From positions 124,001 through 188,000 of the forward strand of contig BQMJ01000046.1 of the NCBI GenBank assembly GCA_025991245.1: a DNA stretch of 64,000 nt, written 5' to 3'. This document shows, piece by piece, positions 51,792-61,376 of this stretch. The DNA comes from Galdieria partita (lineage: Eukaryota > Rhodophyta > Bangiophyceae > Galdieriales > Galdieriaceae). How positions within the stretch are numbered: the stretch's first letter is position 1; every line of letters starts with the position of its first letter. The translations under genes were made by a program, and so were the position numbers. Below the pieces are notes generated by a model that was not told the origin of the DNA, made no database searches, and was given only the letters and a program-made list of their open reading frames with translations.

Positions 51792-51834
51792 CCTCAGAGT
51801 ACAAATAATACAACAAGAAGTTGAGAATATTTAG

Positions 51835-52278
51835 CTAAACATAGTCAACGACGCTATTTTCAAACCAGTCTTGAAAGGCCTCCATAGTCGTCCCTTCCGT
51901 TTCCAGTAAAGGTTGTTGGAAGTCATCCAATATAGGAACTGTCTGGCTTTCCTTGATGAGATCCACGAAAGGGTCTCTTGCAGGTTGCTGGACATCATCT
52001 TTCAACTGAGGGTTCCTTTCTTCTTCTAGACTATGGTCAAAACCTTCTTTTGGACCGAAATGGTTACAACTCGACTTGTTACTGAACTCTTCGACACGCT
52101 TCACTCTTGCTTCGAGGTTTATTGCACGTTCTTTCACTTGAGTCAAAAGCGAAAACAGGTCATCCATATTCCGCAGTTTACGCTTCCTGCCTGTATTTTT
52201 CACAGACTTTGACAAGACAGATGTGCCTTTGTTTGTCCCTGAGCAGCAAAAACTTGGATCCAAGTTTTTGGAAGACAT
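51835..52278 (-). CDS. Hypothetical small protein, basic N-terminus and acidic C-terminus
   Basis: I do not recognise it. From the ATG at 52278 (MSSKNLDPSF) the frame gives 147 residues without introns. Visible parts are a Lys/Arg patch (SVKNTGRKRKLRN), a short heptad-like helix (LFSLLTQVKERAINLEARVK), then an acidic, Gln/Asp-rich half with two similar segments (DLIKESQTVPILDDFQQPLL) and a C-terminal aromatic-acidic run TMEAFQDWFENSVVDYV. The layout of nuclear signal, short coil and acidic activation-like tail suggests a transcription-related protein, but that is only inference. The upstream frame extends to a GTG at 52362. It lies 153 bp from the divergent mitochondrial uS11 gene. Confidence 0.5.
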   Translation of the reverse strand: MSSKNLDPSFCCSGTNKGTSVLSKSVKNTGRKRKLRNMDDLFSLLTQVKERAINLEARVKRVEEFSNKSSCNHFGPKEGFDHSLEEERNPQLKDDVQQPARDPFVDLIKESQTVPILDDFQQPLLETEGTTMEAFQDWFENSVVDYV

Positions 52279-52431
52279 GAACTTTACCAATGATGATGCG
52301 AAGAGATTGTATGGATGGTTCCTTGAAACTTTGAAGAAAAGTTTCTTTTCTGATTTGGTCACTAATTGTTGAGTTATATAAATAGTAGTTTACATTCATT
52401 GGTGCTTTCTGTTCATTGATATTGATTGATA

Positions 52432-52803
52432 ATGAGTCTTTCCAACTTATCTCTTGTAGCCAAAACAGCCATAGCTCATGTTTTAGCGACAGCGAACAAC
52501 ACTTTTGTCACTGTGACAACACCCAAGGGAAAAGTTATGAAAATCGTTTCGGCTGGTTTGGTTGGCTTCAAGAAATGTCGGCGTGGAACGTCGCTTGCAG
52601 GATTTACGGTTGGTTATGAAGCAGGAAAAGTTGTAAAGGATCGTGGGTATTCCTTGATAGAAGTGCGACTCAAGGGATTTGGAATCGGGAGGGAGTCGGC
52701 TATACAAGGCTTGAATCGTGCTGGATTAAATGTAGTGGCTTTTTATGATGTAACTCCAGTGCCTCATAACGGTAGTCGGCCACCAAAAGCTAGACGTCTC
52801 TAG
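52432..52803 (+). CDS. RPS11: Ribosomal protein uS11, mitochondrial (bacterial) type
   Basis: A small-subunit platform protein of bacterial type. A single exon of 123 residues. Conserved motifs are AHVLATANNTFVTVTTPKGK, SAGLVGFKKCRRGTSLAGF, VRLKGFGIGRESAIQGLNRA and the C-terminal YDVTPVPHNGSRPPKARRL, a perfect uS11 ending. It is not the cytosolic S14 form, which lacks the GF(R/K)..RR...AA run in this shape. There is only a ~13-residue lead-in (MSLSNLSLVAKTA), amphipathic enough for mitochondrial import without a cleaved presequence. Plastid genomes of red algae keep rps11, so a nuclear bacterial-type copy most likely serves mitochondria, having moved from mtDNA (inference). Confidence 0.88.
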   Translation: MSLSNLSLVAKTAIAHVLATANNTFVTVTTPKGKVMKIVSAGLVGFKKCRRGTSLAGFTVGYEAGKVVKDRGYSLIEVRLKGFGIGRESAIQGLNRAGLNVVAFYDVTPVPHNGSRPPKARRL

Positions 52804-52916
52804 AAGCTATGGATTACAAGTAAAAGAGGTCAACTGCCTGTTAAAGACAAGTAAATACGTATCACGTAAGATAAGTTACTTGCCGATTGAGGCGCAATTT
52901 CTTTTCCATGGAGAAC

Positions 52917-52940
52917 ATATATATATATATATATATATTG
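52917..52940. repeat. (TA)n microsatellite downstream of uS11
   Basis: About 24 nt of alternating A/T in the gap between the uS11 stop and the next gene. It is the longest of the three TA tracts in the window and a likely polymorphic marker. Confidence 0.8.
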
Positions 52941-53061
52941 GAAACTTTTGATAGATTCTCTTTCTGATTTTGGTCATAAAAAGCTTAAAAATGGCGCCAA
53001 AATAATTTTTTCTTAGTAAAGAAGCTGATAATGTTTTAGCCTATGCTAGAAATTTTGAACA

Positions 53062-54525
53062 ATGATTCATGACAGTGATGCCAGTACGTTAGCACCAGAT
53101 TCTCCTCTAAACACATACAAAGTACGTATAACTACTTCTAGATTATAAACCATCAGTAAGTCAACATGTAGTGTGCCAATAAGCCAAACGCTACCAATTC
53201 GCCGGAGAACATCAAGGCCCGATTAAGATTTGCACAAAACGACAAGACAAACTTTGAGCACAACTACGCCTCAAAGAAAACCAAGACATTAGCAAAATCA
53301 AAAACAAAAAAAGAGGCGCAGTCCAACCAAACAAAATGCAAGAAAACTAACAAATCAACCACCAGTAATTATGGGAGGCGAGTATCAAAAAGTTTCATTT
53401 CTAGTAATGGCCAAGTAAAACAGTCAAACTCTTCCGAAGATTCTTGTAGAAACAAACCTTCCTGCGACAACCAATTCCAATCTGAGGTTAGAAACATACT
53501 TCTTTCTGATATACATATTTCAACACACAAAGCAGGAAATTGACAACCAGGAGAATGAATCTTTTCAACAAGTTTCAGAAAAATTTAAAATATTGCAAGA
53601 AAACTGGTCATTACGTTGGGAAATTCTATACATGAAATGGCAACGGCTTCAAAGCACTTTAGATATCCATCAACCGGAGCCAACTGATAAAATTGTTTAC
53701 TCACAAGATGCACCAATTGTTGAAATATCGAACATGTGGAAGATGTTTATGGACAACATGGCCTTGGTCAAGTTACATGATAATCAAGATGGAAGCATTG
53801 TCACATATTCTTTAGACTCCACAAGTGAATTCTGCATTGCTCAAGAACATTGTGTCTCAACCAATCAACGGATTTCGTTCCTTCTTCATCTCCTTCATGA
53901 AGTTATTGCTCTATACAAACGACCAGAAGCGAATCTAGAATCGAACTGTTTTGAACAGAAACTCGAGCTCTTCTACCAAGTTTGGAACTCCCTAACAGAA
54001 ATGCTCTGTGATATAACGCATACTCAAAGTCAATTTGCAAGCATTTGGCAAAATTTACAACAGTTCCTGGTACTTCATTCACTTATAAAGCTGCTAGTCT
54101 CATTTTCTAAACTTTTTCAGATAGGTTTATTTTCTGATATTGTTTATGGGAATATACAAGTAGCTGCTTCCGAGAAAATTTTACAAGTCTTCTTTCACAC
54201 CAACATGACACAAATAACAGAAAATCTGGGTCGACAACTAAAAACAGCTATAGTTGAGGTCATTGACAGATACAAGACGGCACTCTTGGAACAGCAATCA
54301 CACCATTTATTATTGACGCGATATACAGACCTGGCGTTGTTACTTGAACGTTTGCCTTGTTGCGTATGGGACCAACAAAACGAAACAGCTTTGGAGCAAA
54401 TTGCTACTACTTTGACTTTTCGTTTTCCTTTTATTGCAACTCTCCTTTTTGCAGTCTCCCTTCATCACAAATACAAGTCTGCTGCATCTGCTGCTCCGTT
54501 AAGTTCTCAATCTCAAACGTCATAA
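53062..54525 (+). CDS. Hypothetical protein, basic disordered N-half and helical C-half
   Basis: Not recognised. Three exons join in frame: 53062-53121 (MIHDSDASTLAPDSPLNTYK), then a ~310-nt exon from 53172 encoding a very basic Lys/Asn/Ser-rich segment (CANKPNATNSPENIKARLRF, KTLAKSKTKKEAQSNQTKCK), then 53537-54525. The last exon starts with a coiled-coil-like run (EIDNQENESFQQVSEKFKIL) and becomes an all-helical, Leu/Gln-rich region (FLLHLLHEVIALYKR; HSLIKLLVSFSKLFQIG), ending in a Ser/Ala-rich tail. No catalytic motif, membrane helix or targeting peptide is evident. The basic N-terminus suggests a nuclear or nucleic-acid-associated protein. Its TAA is one base from the stop of the convergent ZNHIT3 gene. 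Confidence 0.65.
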
Positions 54526-54526
54526 A

Positions 54527-55173
54527 CTAAACTTGATCGTCGTCTATATTGAAGAATGAAAAAACTACACGTTCAAACTGCATAAATTTCTCGTGGCTTC
54601 TAGCCAGAACAAGTTTTTCTAACGGATTCTACTGATCATTCAGTACAAAGACATAAAAAACGATAGCCACCATACTGTTGCCTCAGCAATTCTTTGAAGC
54701 TCTTGACGAAAGTTTTTGTCTTGAAGAAATTCCTGTATACTGGTCGACTGTGCTTTGGAAGAGTAAAGAGAACTAGCACAAACAGACTTTCATATCTTAC
54801 CGAGTTGAAGAAACTGCTTCTCAAGTTCCGCGTCTACTTCCCAATTTGCCGTTTGGCAACTTTCACTAGTAGTCAACAAAGGAAAAGAGGAACTATTTCT
54901 TTCTGTATTAGAATTATTCAACTTTGAAGTTGTGTTGTGTTCGCACTGTGGAAGCTGCCGAAAACATACAACGCTGCAACTTGTAGAACAAATAAGATCC
55001 AGTCTGTTGAGATGTTAACCTACTTACTATGGAATTCCTGTTTTTGGCGCTTTGTACCTTGCAGGTTCTTTACAAACAGCGCAACACGCATTTGAAACTG
55101 TCATGCTTTGTATGTTATCCTTCAATCCTACACTAATTTTGGAGCTGCCTGTGTTGCTAAAGTTGCTATTCAT
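54527..55173 (-). CDS. ZNHIT3: ZNHIT3/Hit1-like box C/D snoRNP assembly factor
   Basis: zf-HIT proteins of this type pair with NUFIP to assemble box C/D snoRNPs. Four exons on the minus strand. The HIT finger spans an intron: CCAVCKEPARYKAPKTGIPY joined to CSVVCFRQLPQCEHN, giving CxxC, PYCSxxC and a following C/H pair, the ZNHIT3 arrangement. The usual second CPxC pair of the finger is not obvious (RYKAPKTG), so one zinc site may be altered. The third exon has an acidic helix (EVDAELEKQFLQL), the next EFLQDKNFRQELQRIAEATN, and the last PLEKLVLARSHEKFMQFERV, matching the ZNHIT3/Hit1 C-terminal 'aaNPle.L..am.e..F.eF...'. The last intron (48 nt) was placed to keep that motif. Confidence 0.8.
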
Positions 55174-56326
55174 TTTGCCCCACAGTCAATAGTTGAATGC
55201 AAATCGAACGTGTTTTCTGAATACAGACTAGAACTTGTCCTAATTGAAAGAAATTTCAACGTATAACAGCACTAGAAGAAATGGAGAATGCTCTTCTCTC
55301 AAGGAGATCGCTTGACTATTTTCATGCTTCGAGTCCTGTTATGTTGGGGTTGTCCATTGTTTGCATAATTTAATCTAACAGTTCTTGAATGAGTCTATGT
55401 ATTTTCCTGCACTTGAGATTATTTTAATGAATGCATACAGAAGCAGACCAAAGTGTCTACAACACATGTTTTGTATTCGTCACAAGGAAACGACACAAAC
55501 ATCATATCACTTTCGATAGATAACAGCTGTCTAATATTATCTTCATCTAACCATTTATGGTGACCATAAGCAGCTTCTTAGTTTGCTATTTAAGACAAGA
55601 GGAAGCTTTTCAAATGGCCTGTTGAATAACTAGGTATTATTATATAAGAAAATTTCTCACAAAGATACAACCAACATACTGAATATATATTTGCAATCCA
55701 ACTCTTAGACTTTGCAGGGAAACCTCGTTTCCCCTTATGAAACACGTTCTTTATATTCCTTAATAAATTGCAAACCAAATCTACCAAGTTATTTTCATGT
55801 TGAAAATGCCGCTTTGTCCATCTCAATAGTTCGTTTATCAACCATCATGTCTTAAAAAATCATAAAGAGCACTAGTATCAAACCCAAACTAGTGTCTAAG
55901 TTGAGACGTTCTAAGATGCATGACACGTCAGATGGAATTCGGAGGGAAACCCAAGTAAATTTGTGTCGCCTGCCCCCTGGCGACACTCTCCATGTGGATT
56001 GGCACGAAATTTCTATTACCAAATTGCTTGTGTGGCGGACTTCTCCAGCTTGTGTCTACTCGTTGAAACTTGTGGTGAAAAAACACCAACTGGTTAAAAT
56101 AGACTAGTAACAAGCTTCACAGTATTTTTTATCTATCTAGGGGTCAGGAAGTTGGATTCAAGTGAGTGTTATTTAGTTCGAGTTGTCAGCAATATTAGAG
56201 GTATTGTCAGTAGTTTGAGTTTCTTAAGTGTTTTGGTTTGGGTGCACCCGTACTCTTTATCAACAAAAAGGTCTGAAGGTGTTTTATTCGCGAAGTTTGT
56301 TTGGTCGTGATAAGAGGGTTTCTTCG
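55174..56326. other. 1.15-kb intergenic region, no confident gene
   Basis: It lies between the ZNHIT3 start (minus) and the first bZIP gene (plus) and is one of the few long gaps in the window. I found no conserved protein, tRNA or repeat. A 63-codon ATG frame at 55916-56107 (MHDTSDGIRRETQVN...) is the longest plus-strand candidate and could be an upstream ORF or leader exon of the bZIP gene. It has no recognisable domain. The minus frame at 55590-55841 lacks an ATG at its start. The sequence is AT-rich with inverted copies of actagt near 55871-55893. Confidence 0.4.
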
Positions 56327-57238
56327 ATGGTAGAACCAATTTATTCCTCGGAAGAAAGGCAAGTTGCGCCGAATCCTATGGAACCACCTGTAGTTTCAGT
56401 AACTGGCGATGAACAACAAGCACTACTTAGCCTCTTGAGTACAACGACAGCCATAAGTGACTCTCAGATTAGGGGTTCCAACAATGAAACTCAGCCCAAG
56501 ACTTACATATCGCGTGATGTGTTTTCTGTACCTTCGAGCCTACATACTCACAATGTTTCGTCTGAAGCTGTATCAGGTTCTACTGGAATTGCTTCTCTAG
56601 GCTCCGATAGATTGGTTTATGATACAAAGGAATCGACAGGATGGTATTCTTCAAATCATGTTCCTCTGACTACGATTAACGGTCACGAAAACGGCAAAAT
56701 ATCCCATTTTGAGTCATCATCTCAAGTTCCTACCCATGTTATGTCTGCACCTGCACGTATTCCTTTGAATGAGGAGCCATACTATAGAAAGATTGATCCG
56801 CTGCTTTCTACTAGTAGTGAATTTAGCACAGTATGGAAACGTGGAAGAAAACAAAAGTATGCTCATTTAAGTGCAGATGAAAGGAAAGCTATTCGAGCTG
56901 CACAAAATCGTGAAGCTACTCGTCGTTCGAGAGAACGTTCACGAGTTCGTTATGAAATGATGGTAGAAGAACTCAATCGACTGCGCAAGGAAAATGCAGA
57001 ACTTTGGAGAACAAGGGAAATTATCATAGCATTATTAAAGCAGCACAAAATCAATATTCCTGACTCATTGATTAAGGTTGTTCGGACTAATAGTAACTTG
57101 ACATCTACTGAAGATTTTGATGACATATCATCCTGCGGTGACTTTTGTAAAACTTCTCTGGGGGGTTCATATTCGTTTGATGAGTTGCCTTGTCGAGAAA
57201 TTCCTAGTCGTGCGACAGTTCTGCAACCTCATATGTAA
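56327..57238 (+). CDS. bZIP transcription factor (first of two)
   Basis: A DNA-binding regulator acting in the nucleus. A single exon of 303 residues from the ATG at 56327 (MVEPIYSSEERQV); the frame upstream begins at GTG and is probably leader. The N-terminal two-thirds is Ser/Thr-rich and probably disordered. The basic region is RKAIRAAQNREATRRSRERS, with the invariant N-x7-R (NREATRRSR), followed by a leucine zipper MVEELNRLRKENAELWRTRE then IIIALLKQHKINI, where heptad positions are L, L, N/L, I, L. The C-terminal tail is acidic. Another bZIP gene follows at 57.8 kb in the same direction but shares little outside the domain. Confidence 0.9.
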   Translation: MVEPIYSSEERQVAPNPMEPPVVSVTGDEQQALLSLLSTTTAISDSQIRGSNNETQPKTYISRDVFSVPSSLHTHNVSSEAVSGSTGIASLGSDRLVYDTKESTGWYSSNHVPLTTINGHENGKISHFESSSQVPTHVMSAPARIPLNEEPYYRKIDPLLSTSSEFSTVWKRGRKQKYAHLSADERKAIRAAQNREATRRSRERSRVRYEMMVEELNRLRKENAELWRTREIIIALLKQHKINIPDSLIKVVRTNSNLTSTEDFDDISSCGDFCKTSLGGSYSFDELPCREIPSRATVLQPHM

Positions 57239-57810
57239 AGCTTGTTGGCCAGAGTTTGATTTATCGTATTTTCGGTTCCTCTTGAGTGAACAACCTCTGT
57301 TGAGTAAGGCCTAGAAATGTAATTGAGTTAAATGCAAGTAACAAGTGACATATAATCTTCTCATTTGGCTTGTTTTATTTTGGTTTTAGAGTTAGTCTGA
57401 ATTGCTGATAGATAAAAGTCAATAGCAAATTGATTACATGAGCGAATCATTGACGATGTGTCGCTTCACTTTTCCCAAAATTCAACGCAATCACGAAGCT
57501 ATTTTTCCAGACAGAGCTTCGGAAGCGAACCGACTTGTACTTGTCCTTTTTATATTGTTTTCATTCATGAACGCGTGTTCCTAGCAGAATATCGACTAGA
57601 ATAATTGTGATTTCTTCACTGAAAAACAACTTCTTGTTGGCTTCAAGTGTTTATTTAGCGTTGGCAACAAGTCTGCAGACGAAAACTACAACTAGCGTAA
57701 AGACTCACTTGGTACAATTGAACTCTCATGCGCTTCTTCTTTGCAACAAGTTGTGCTACCTTGAAATATAACTTTTTCATACCGAAACGTATATTATTGA
57801 AGCAAACGTT
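57239..57810. other. 0.57-kb gap between the two bZIP genes
   Basis: Contains the 3' end of the first bZIP gene and presumably the promoter and leader of the second. No coding frame with family similarity, RNA gene or repeat is visible. Confidence 0.5.
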
Positions 57811-58872
57811 ATGGAAAACCCAACACGGAAAGAAGAAGAAGCGCAACAACCTCCAACAAGCTCTTCAGAGCAAGAAAAACTGGAACAAGAAAAGCTGCCC
57901 AGCTTCCGTAATCTTATGGCTGAAATTCATGGAGCTTTGGCGTCTTCAACAACACAAGAAACCCCTAGTTCAGCCGTGGCTCAAAGAGGAGAGATACGAA
58001 AGCGACCGAGAGTTGAAGCGCCTTTATATGTGCATATAGAGAGTCAAATACCTTATGAAATATCTCCAGTTTCACCTTTTCCTGGTTTGCGAACTGCTGA
58101 ATATCCGTTACAAGGAATTGAGCAGGTTAGAGCTGGGGAAACAACTCACTCTGAAACTCGAAAACATCATGTTGAAGAGGGATCCGCTGTGCAACAAGAA
58201 TTTAGTGCGCTGGAACATACACAAACTGCAAAAGAGGCTAGAAAGCACCGTAGACAAATCCTCCTCGTCAAATCGAAGAGTGTACGAACAGCTGGAGCTG
58301 GGAGAGTACAAAAAGTGCAACCAACCTTTGTCTCACCAGAACAAACAAGTCCTATGATACTCACTGAAGAAGGATCCATTCATACAACTGTAGTGCCATC
58401 GGAAACATCAACTTCACCAGAAACTGAAGGAATAGGTGAATACGAGACTAGCCCACAAGCGACTATAAAACCGATGGAACCGGAAGAACGCGAAGAAAAG
58501 AAAAGTACTGAAAGTATGAAAGAAAGTGAGGCAGGACCCTCTTCAGTTCCTTATCATAAACGAGGACGTGGAAGAAAGCGAGAGCATCCCGAGTGGACAG
58601 AAGAACAACGACAAGCTCAACGCATTATGAAGAATCGTGAGGTATGACCATCGCATTATGAGTTTGGACAGACATTTTATTGATTGATTGTATAGGCCGC
58701 AGAACGAGCTCGTCAGAAGAGAAAGGAAAGAGAAGAAAGTCTATTGAGAGAACTTACAAGTGCAATAGAGAGAAATCGTGTACTTGAAGAAGAAATTCAA
58801 AGATTGCGTACTCTTCTGAAAGAAGTTTTGCCTACTTCAAGTAGTAAAAATTCACAAGAACGAAGCAAGTAA
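57811..58872 (+). CDS. bZIP transcription factor (second of two)
   Basis: A nuclear DNA-binding regulator. Two exons (57811-58641 and 58696-58872); the 54-nt intron lies in the middle of the basic region, between KNRE and AAERARQKRK, a position also used in other bZIP genes. The spliced basic region QRIMKNREAAERARQKRKER has N-x7-R (NREAAERAR). The zipper follows with LLRELTSAIERNRVLEEEIQ then RLRTLLKEVL. Residues 1-270 are low-complexity, rich in Glu, Ser, Thr and Pro, with a basic patch just before the domain (KRGRGRKREHPEW). Start is the ATG at 57811 (MENPTRKEEE). No extra domain was recognised. Confidence 0.9.
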
Positions 58873-59147
58873 CACTATGTAGCTGACTGGATTATTTATC
58901 TTCAAGAAGCTAAACCACGATGTATAGATTTTACCAAAAAACTTGTACACTTTACTATTTTATAGGCTGTCTTGGTTTCCTAGTAACGATTTGCCTGTTG
59001 TAAACCTTGAGAATTAACTGAGAATTGATACAAATAGACCAGCCATCTGTAAAGTCTTGCAATATTTCTTAGTATGCCTTTCAATACTTTGACATAACTG
59101 TGCTTGTAAGGTTCCTGTTCGAACAGGATTGCTCCTCAAAAGAACAC

Positions 59148-59582
59148 TCAGTGTACTACAGGACGAAGTGGAGCAGCCTAATATTCTGATAGTTAAAAGT
59201 CAACTGTCTTTGACTATCTACATACCTGAATTTGTTGAAAGTCAGTCTCAGATTCTTTCTCTGCATCGAGTTCACCTAGGATAGCACTACAGAAACGTAA
59301 GAAAAAGAATCGTTCCCACGTGGCGATTCTACATACATATCATCACCTCTTAATACATAAAGTCCCACCGCCACCTCCTGCATAGCAACATCTGTTCCAA
59401 ATATTCGTTCAACGGTGCTTTCTAATATCACGTTGCAGGATTGATCAAAACCTTTCAAAGTTCCCTACAACTCTTCAAACCTAACCTCTATGAAACACCA
59501 GAAAGTAACTCACTATCAATATTCTTCCATCATTGGTTACTACCGAAACGGTTTTATCCACATAGGACGACAAGAGTGACAT
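59148..59582 (-). CDS. LSM8: LSM8, U6-snRNA-binding Sm-like protein
   Basis: The Lsm2-8 ring subunit that directs the complex to the 3' end of nuclear U6 snRNA. Four small exons on the minus strand. The spliced product starts MSLLSSYVDKTVSVVTNDGR. Sm motif 1 crosses the first intron (DGRILIGTLKGFDQSCNVIL), then ESTVERIFGTDVAMQEVAVG, which is LSM8-specific, and Sm motif 2 GLYVLRGDDIAILGELD. The last exon adds AAPLRPVVH, matching the LSM8 terminus 'A.PL..v.H'. The third intron was placed from this match. About 95 residues, normal for the family. It lies 239 bp from the divergent FAM32A gene. Confidence 0.92.
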
Positions 59583-59821
59583 ACCTTTCTTCACCAATTC
59601 GAAATTTGTTTTCCGAACATTGAATGGACAGTGAAGTGTTGGAATGAGGATGAGATATTGTTTGTCAAATATGAAGAGAGAATGAAGCCACAGGGCTTCA
59701 TCTGTTTTGTTTTAACATATTATCTATCTCTTGAAATTCCGGTATGCTTATATTTCAACCATTTTCATTGTTCCAACTAGAAATCAAAATTTTTCCAATT
59801 TCAGTGTTCTAAAGTTGCAAG

Positions 59822-60221
59822 ATGGGAGGCTATGAAAATGTTCAACGTGGAGCTCTAAAGCTGAAAAGATGTATTTCCAAAACAAAGAGGTATCGACTCC
59901 AAATATTTTTGAGAGTTAACATTTTGAAGAATTCTCTTCTTTAGGAAGAAAGATAAAGTGAACAAGGAAGCCACATCGAATGTGAAAACTTCTGAAGAAA
60001 GGACTGAAGCAGAGAAAAGGTTCGAAGAAAAGAAAAGACAGCGTGATGAAGACAAGTTGAAAAGGGAAGCGCAAATGTCTTATCGTTCAAAAGTAGAGGC
60101 AAGTGTTCTTCTTGTTTCGTTTCTCTAACTATTGGTTCAAAGTTGTTTGTAGAAGTTTAACGAACAACTGATGAAGGAACCGGAACACTTTGATGTTCCA
60201 AAGGTATGCCCAACAAAGTAA
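59822..60221 (+). CDS. FAM32A: FAM32A-like small nuclear protein
   Basis: FAM32A is a small nuclear protein found in late spliceosomes near the 3' splice site. Three exons (59822-59889, 59945-60098, 60153-60221) give 96 residues. The start MGGYENVQRGALKLK matches 'meaYe.vqkG.LkLKg', the middle is Lys/Glu-rich (RKKDKVNKEATSNVKTSEER; KRFEEKKRQRDEDKLKREAQ), and the end EKFNEQLMKEPEHFDVPKV then CPTK* matches 'fN..L..l.EHyDiPKVswTK'. The second intron (60099-60152) begins with GC (GAG/gcaagt). Its stop faces the convergent Cpn20 stop 61 bp away. Confidence 0.9.
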
Positions 60222-60282
60222 GAAAGCGTGTAAACGTTGTTGAAGAAGGAGACTTGAGAAGTAAGAACGTGAAGGCTTTATA

Positions 60283-61284
60283 TTACCACTTGGCGAAACA
60301 GTCCGAAGCGCGGACAATAATATATTCTTCCCCTCCAAACCGATATTCGTTACCAGAATACTTTGAATAGACGACATGTTCGCCAACATTTAGCTCAATC
60401 GGCTCATAATTTCCGTCCTCAAGAAGACGACCAGGTCCTACAGCAACAACCTGTAGATTCATAGTGATCGATCAACTCTTCCAGTTCGGCAGTAACAGAA
60501 GAAAGCTTACCTCTCCTATCGTTGGAAGTTCCTTACTAGCAGCAATAACAATACCTGAAGCTGTTTCTTGCTCCGACTTGATTTTCTTTAAAAGAACTCT
60601 ATCAAAGATAGGCTTGACAGAAGAAGCTTCCTTTTTGCCTCCTTGTAAAGTACATAAAATGTCTTCCTGTGATATCAGAAAGTGCTTGTGTCCGTCAATG
60701 TCTATTTTTTGTCCACCATATTTACCAGCAAGAACAAAGTCACCTGGTTGTACAGCTAATGGTCCACGAGCCTTCGTTTTTGGTAAGAAAGAACCTGGAC
60801 CAACTGCCACGACTGTTCCTTGTATTGCTTGGTCCTCAGAAGAGCTTTGTGCAATAACCAAACCCGAACTGGTCTGTTCTTCAGGAGTCCCAAACTTTAC
60901 CAAAACATAATTTCGCAAAGGCGATAACTCACGACTTGCTGGCAATCCGTTGATTCGGTGTTTCTATTTTGTGCACTCTTCAGTCAACAGCGAGGAGACT
61001 CAAGAAATACTTACAACATCGCTCTGTGCAACCATACAAAAAGAGCGAGATAAAGAAATTCGATTACTAATGTCAAGTCTTCCCAGGCTGACCTGACCAC
61101 AGTGGCGACGACGACAGTCACGGAAACAGTTCACTACGTGACAAGTTACGAACTCTACTCAAAAACTAGTAAAACCAAGAATACCTCTCAGGGTAGATAA
61201 GGAGTGTGAAATCCTCACATGGGAGCAAGATCTAGACTCTGGAGTTCTAAGAAGAAAACTTTGTGTGAAGGCGGCAGTATCCAT
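60283..61284 (-). CDS. CPN20: Cpn20, plastid double-domain co-chaperonin
   Basis: A GroES-type lid for the plastid chaperonin Cpn60, made of two fused GroES domains as in plant chloroplasts. Four exons on the minus strand. The first two encode a long Arg/Ser/Cys-rich leader (MDTAAFTQSFLLRTPESRS..., RRRHCGQVSLGRLD), a transit peptide. Domain 1 is LSPLRNYVLVKFGTPEEQTS with IQGTVVAVGPGSFLP and VLAGKYGGQKIDIDGHKHFL. Domain 2 is VKPIFDRVLLKKIKSEQETA and, across the last intron, GEVVAVGPGRLLEDGNYE then KYSGNEYRFGGEEYIIVRAS. Both mobile-loop and roof regions are present. Start at ATG 61284. Confidence 0.93.
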
Positions 61285-61376
61285 ACGAAGAAGATATCGT
61301 CCACTAACAACTCCAATCACCCAATCGAGAGCTTACGGGATTTTTTGTTATTTGTGTGGACTTCGAGAAACTTCTA

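Noticed and set aside
55590-55841. 83-codon minus-strand frame
   Set aside because: The frame opens with a non-ATG codon, and the nearby ATG reads in another frame that closes after 16 codons.
56228-56326. N-terminal extension of the first bZIP from a GTG
   Set aside because: No ATG in this stretch; the extension has no similarity and the ATG at 56327 begins typical low-complexity sequence.
60464-60910. 148-codon plus-strand frame over Cpn20
   Set aside because: Antisense to both GroES domains; Cys/Pro-rich by mirror effect only.
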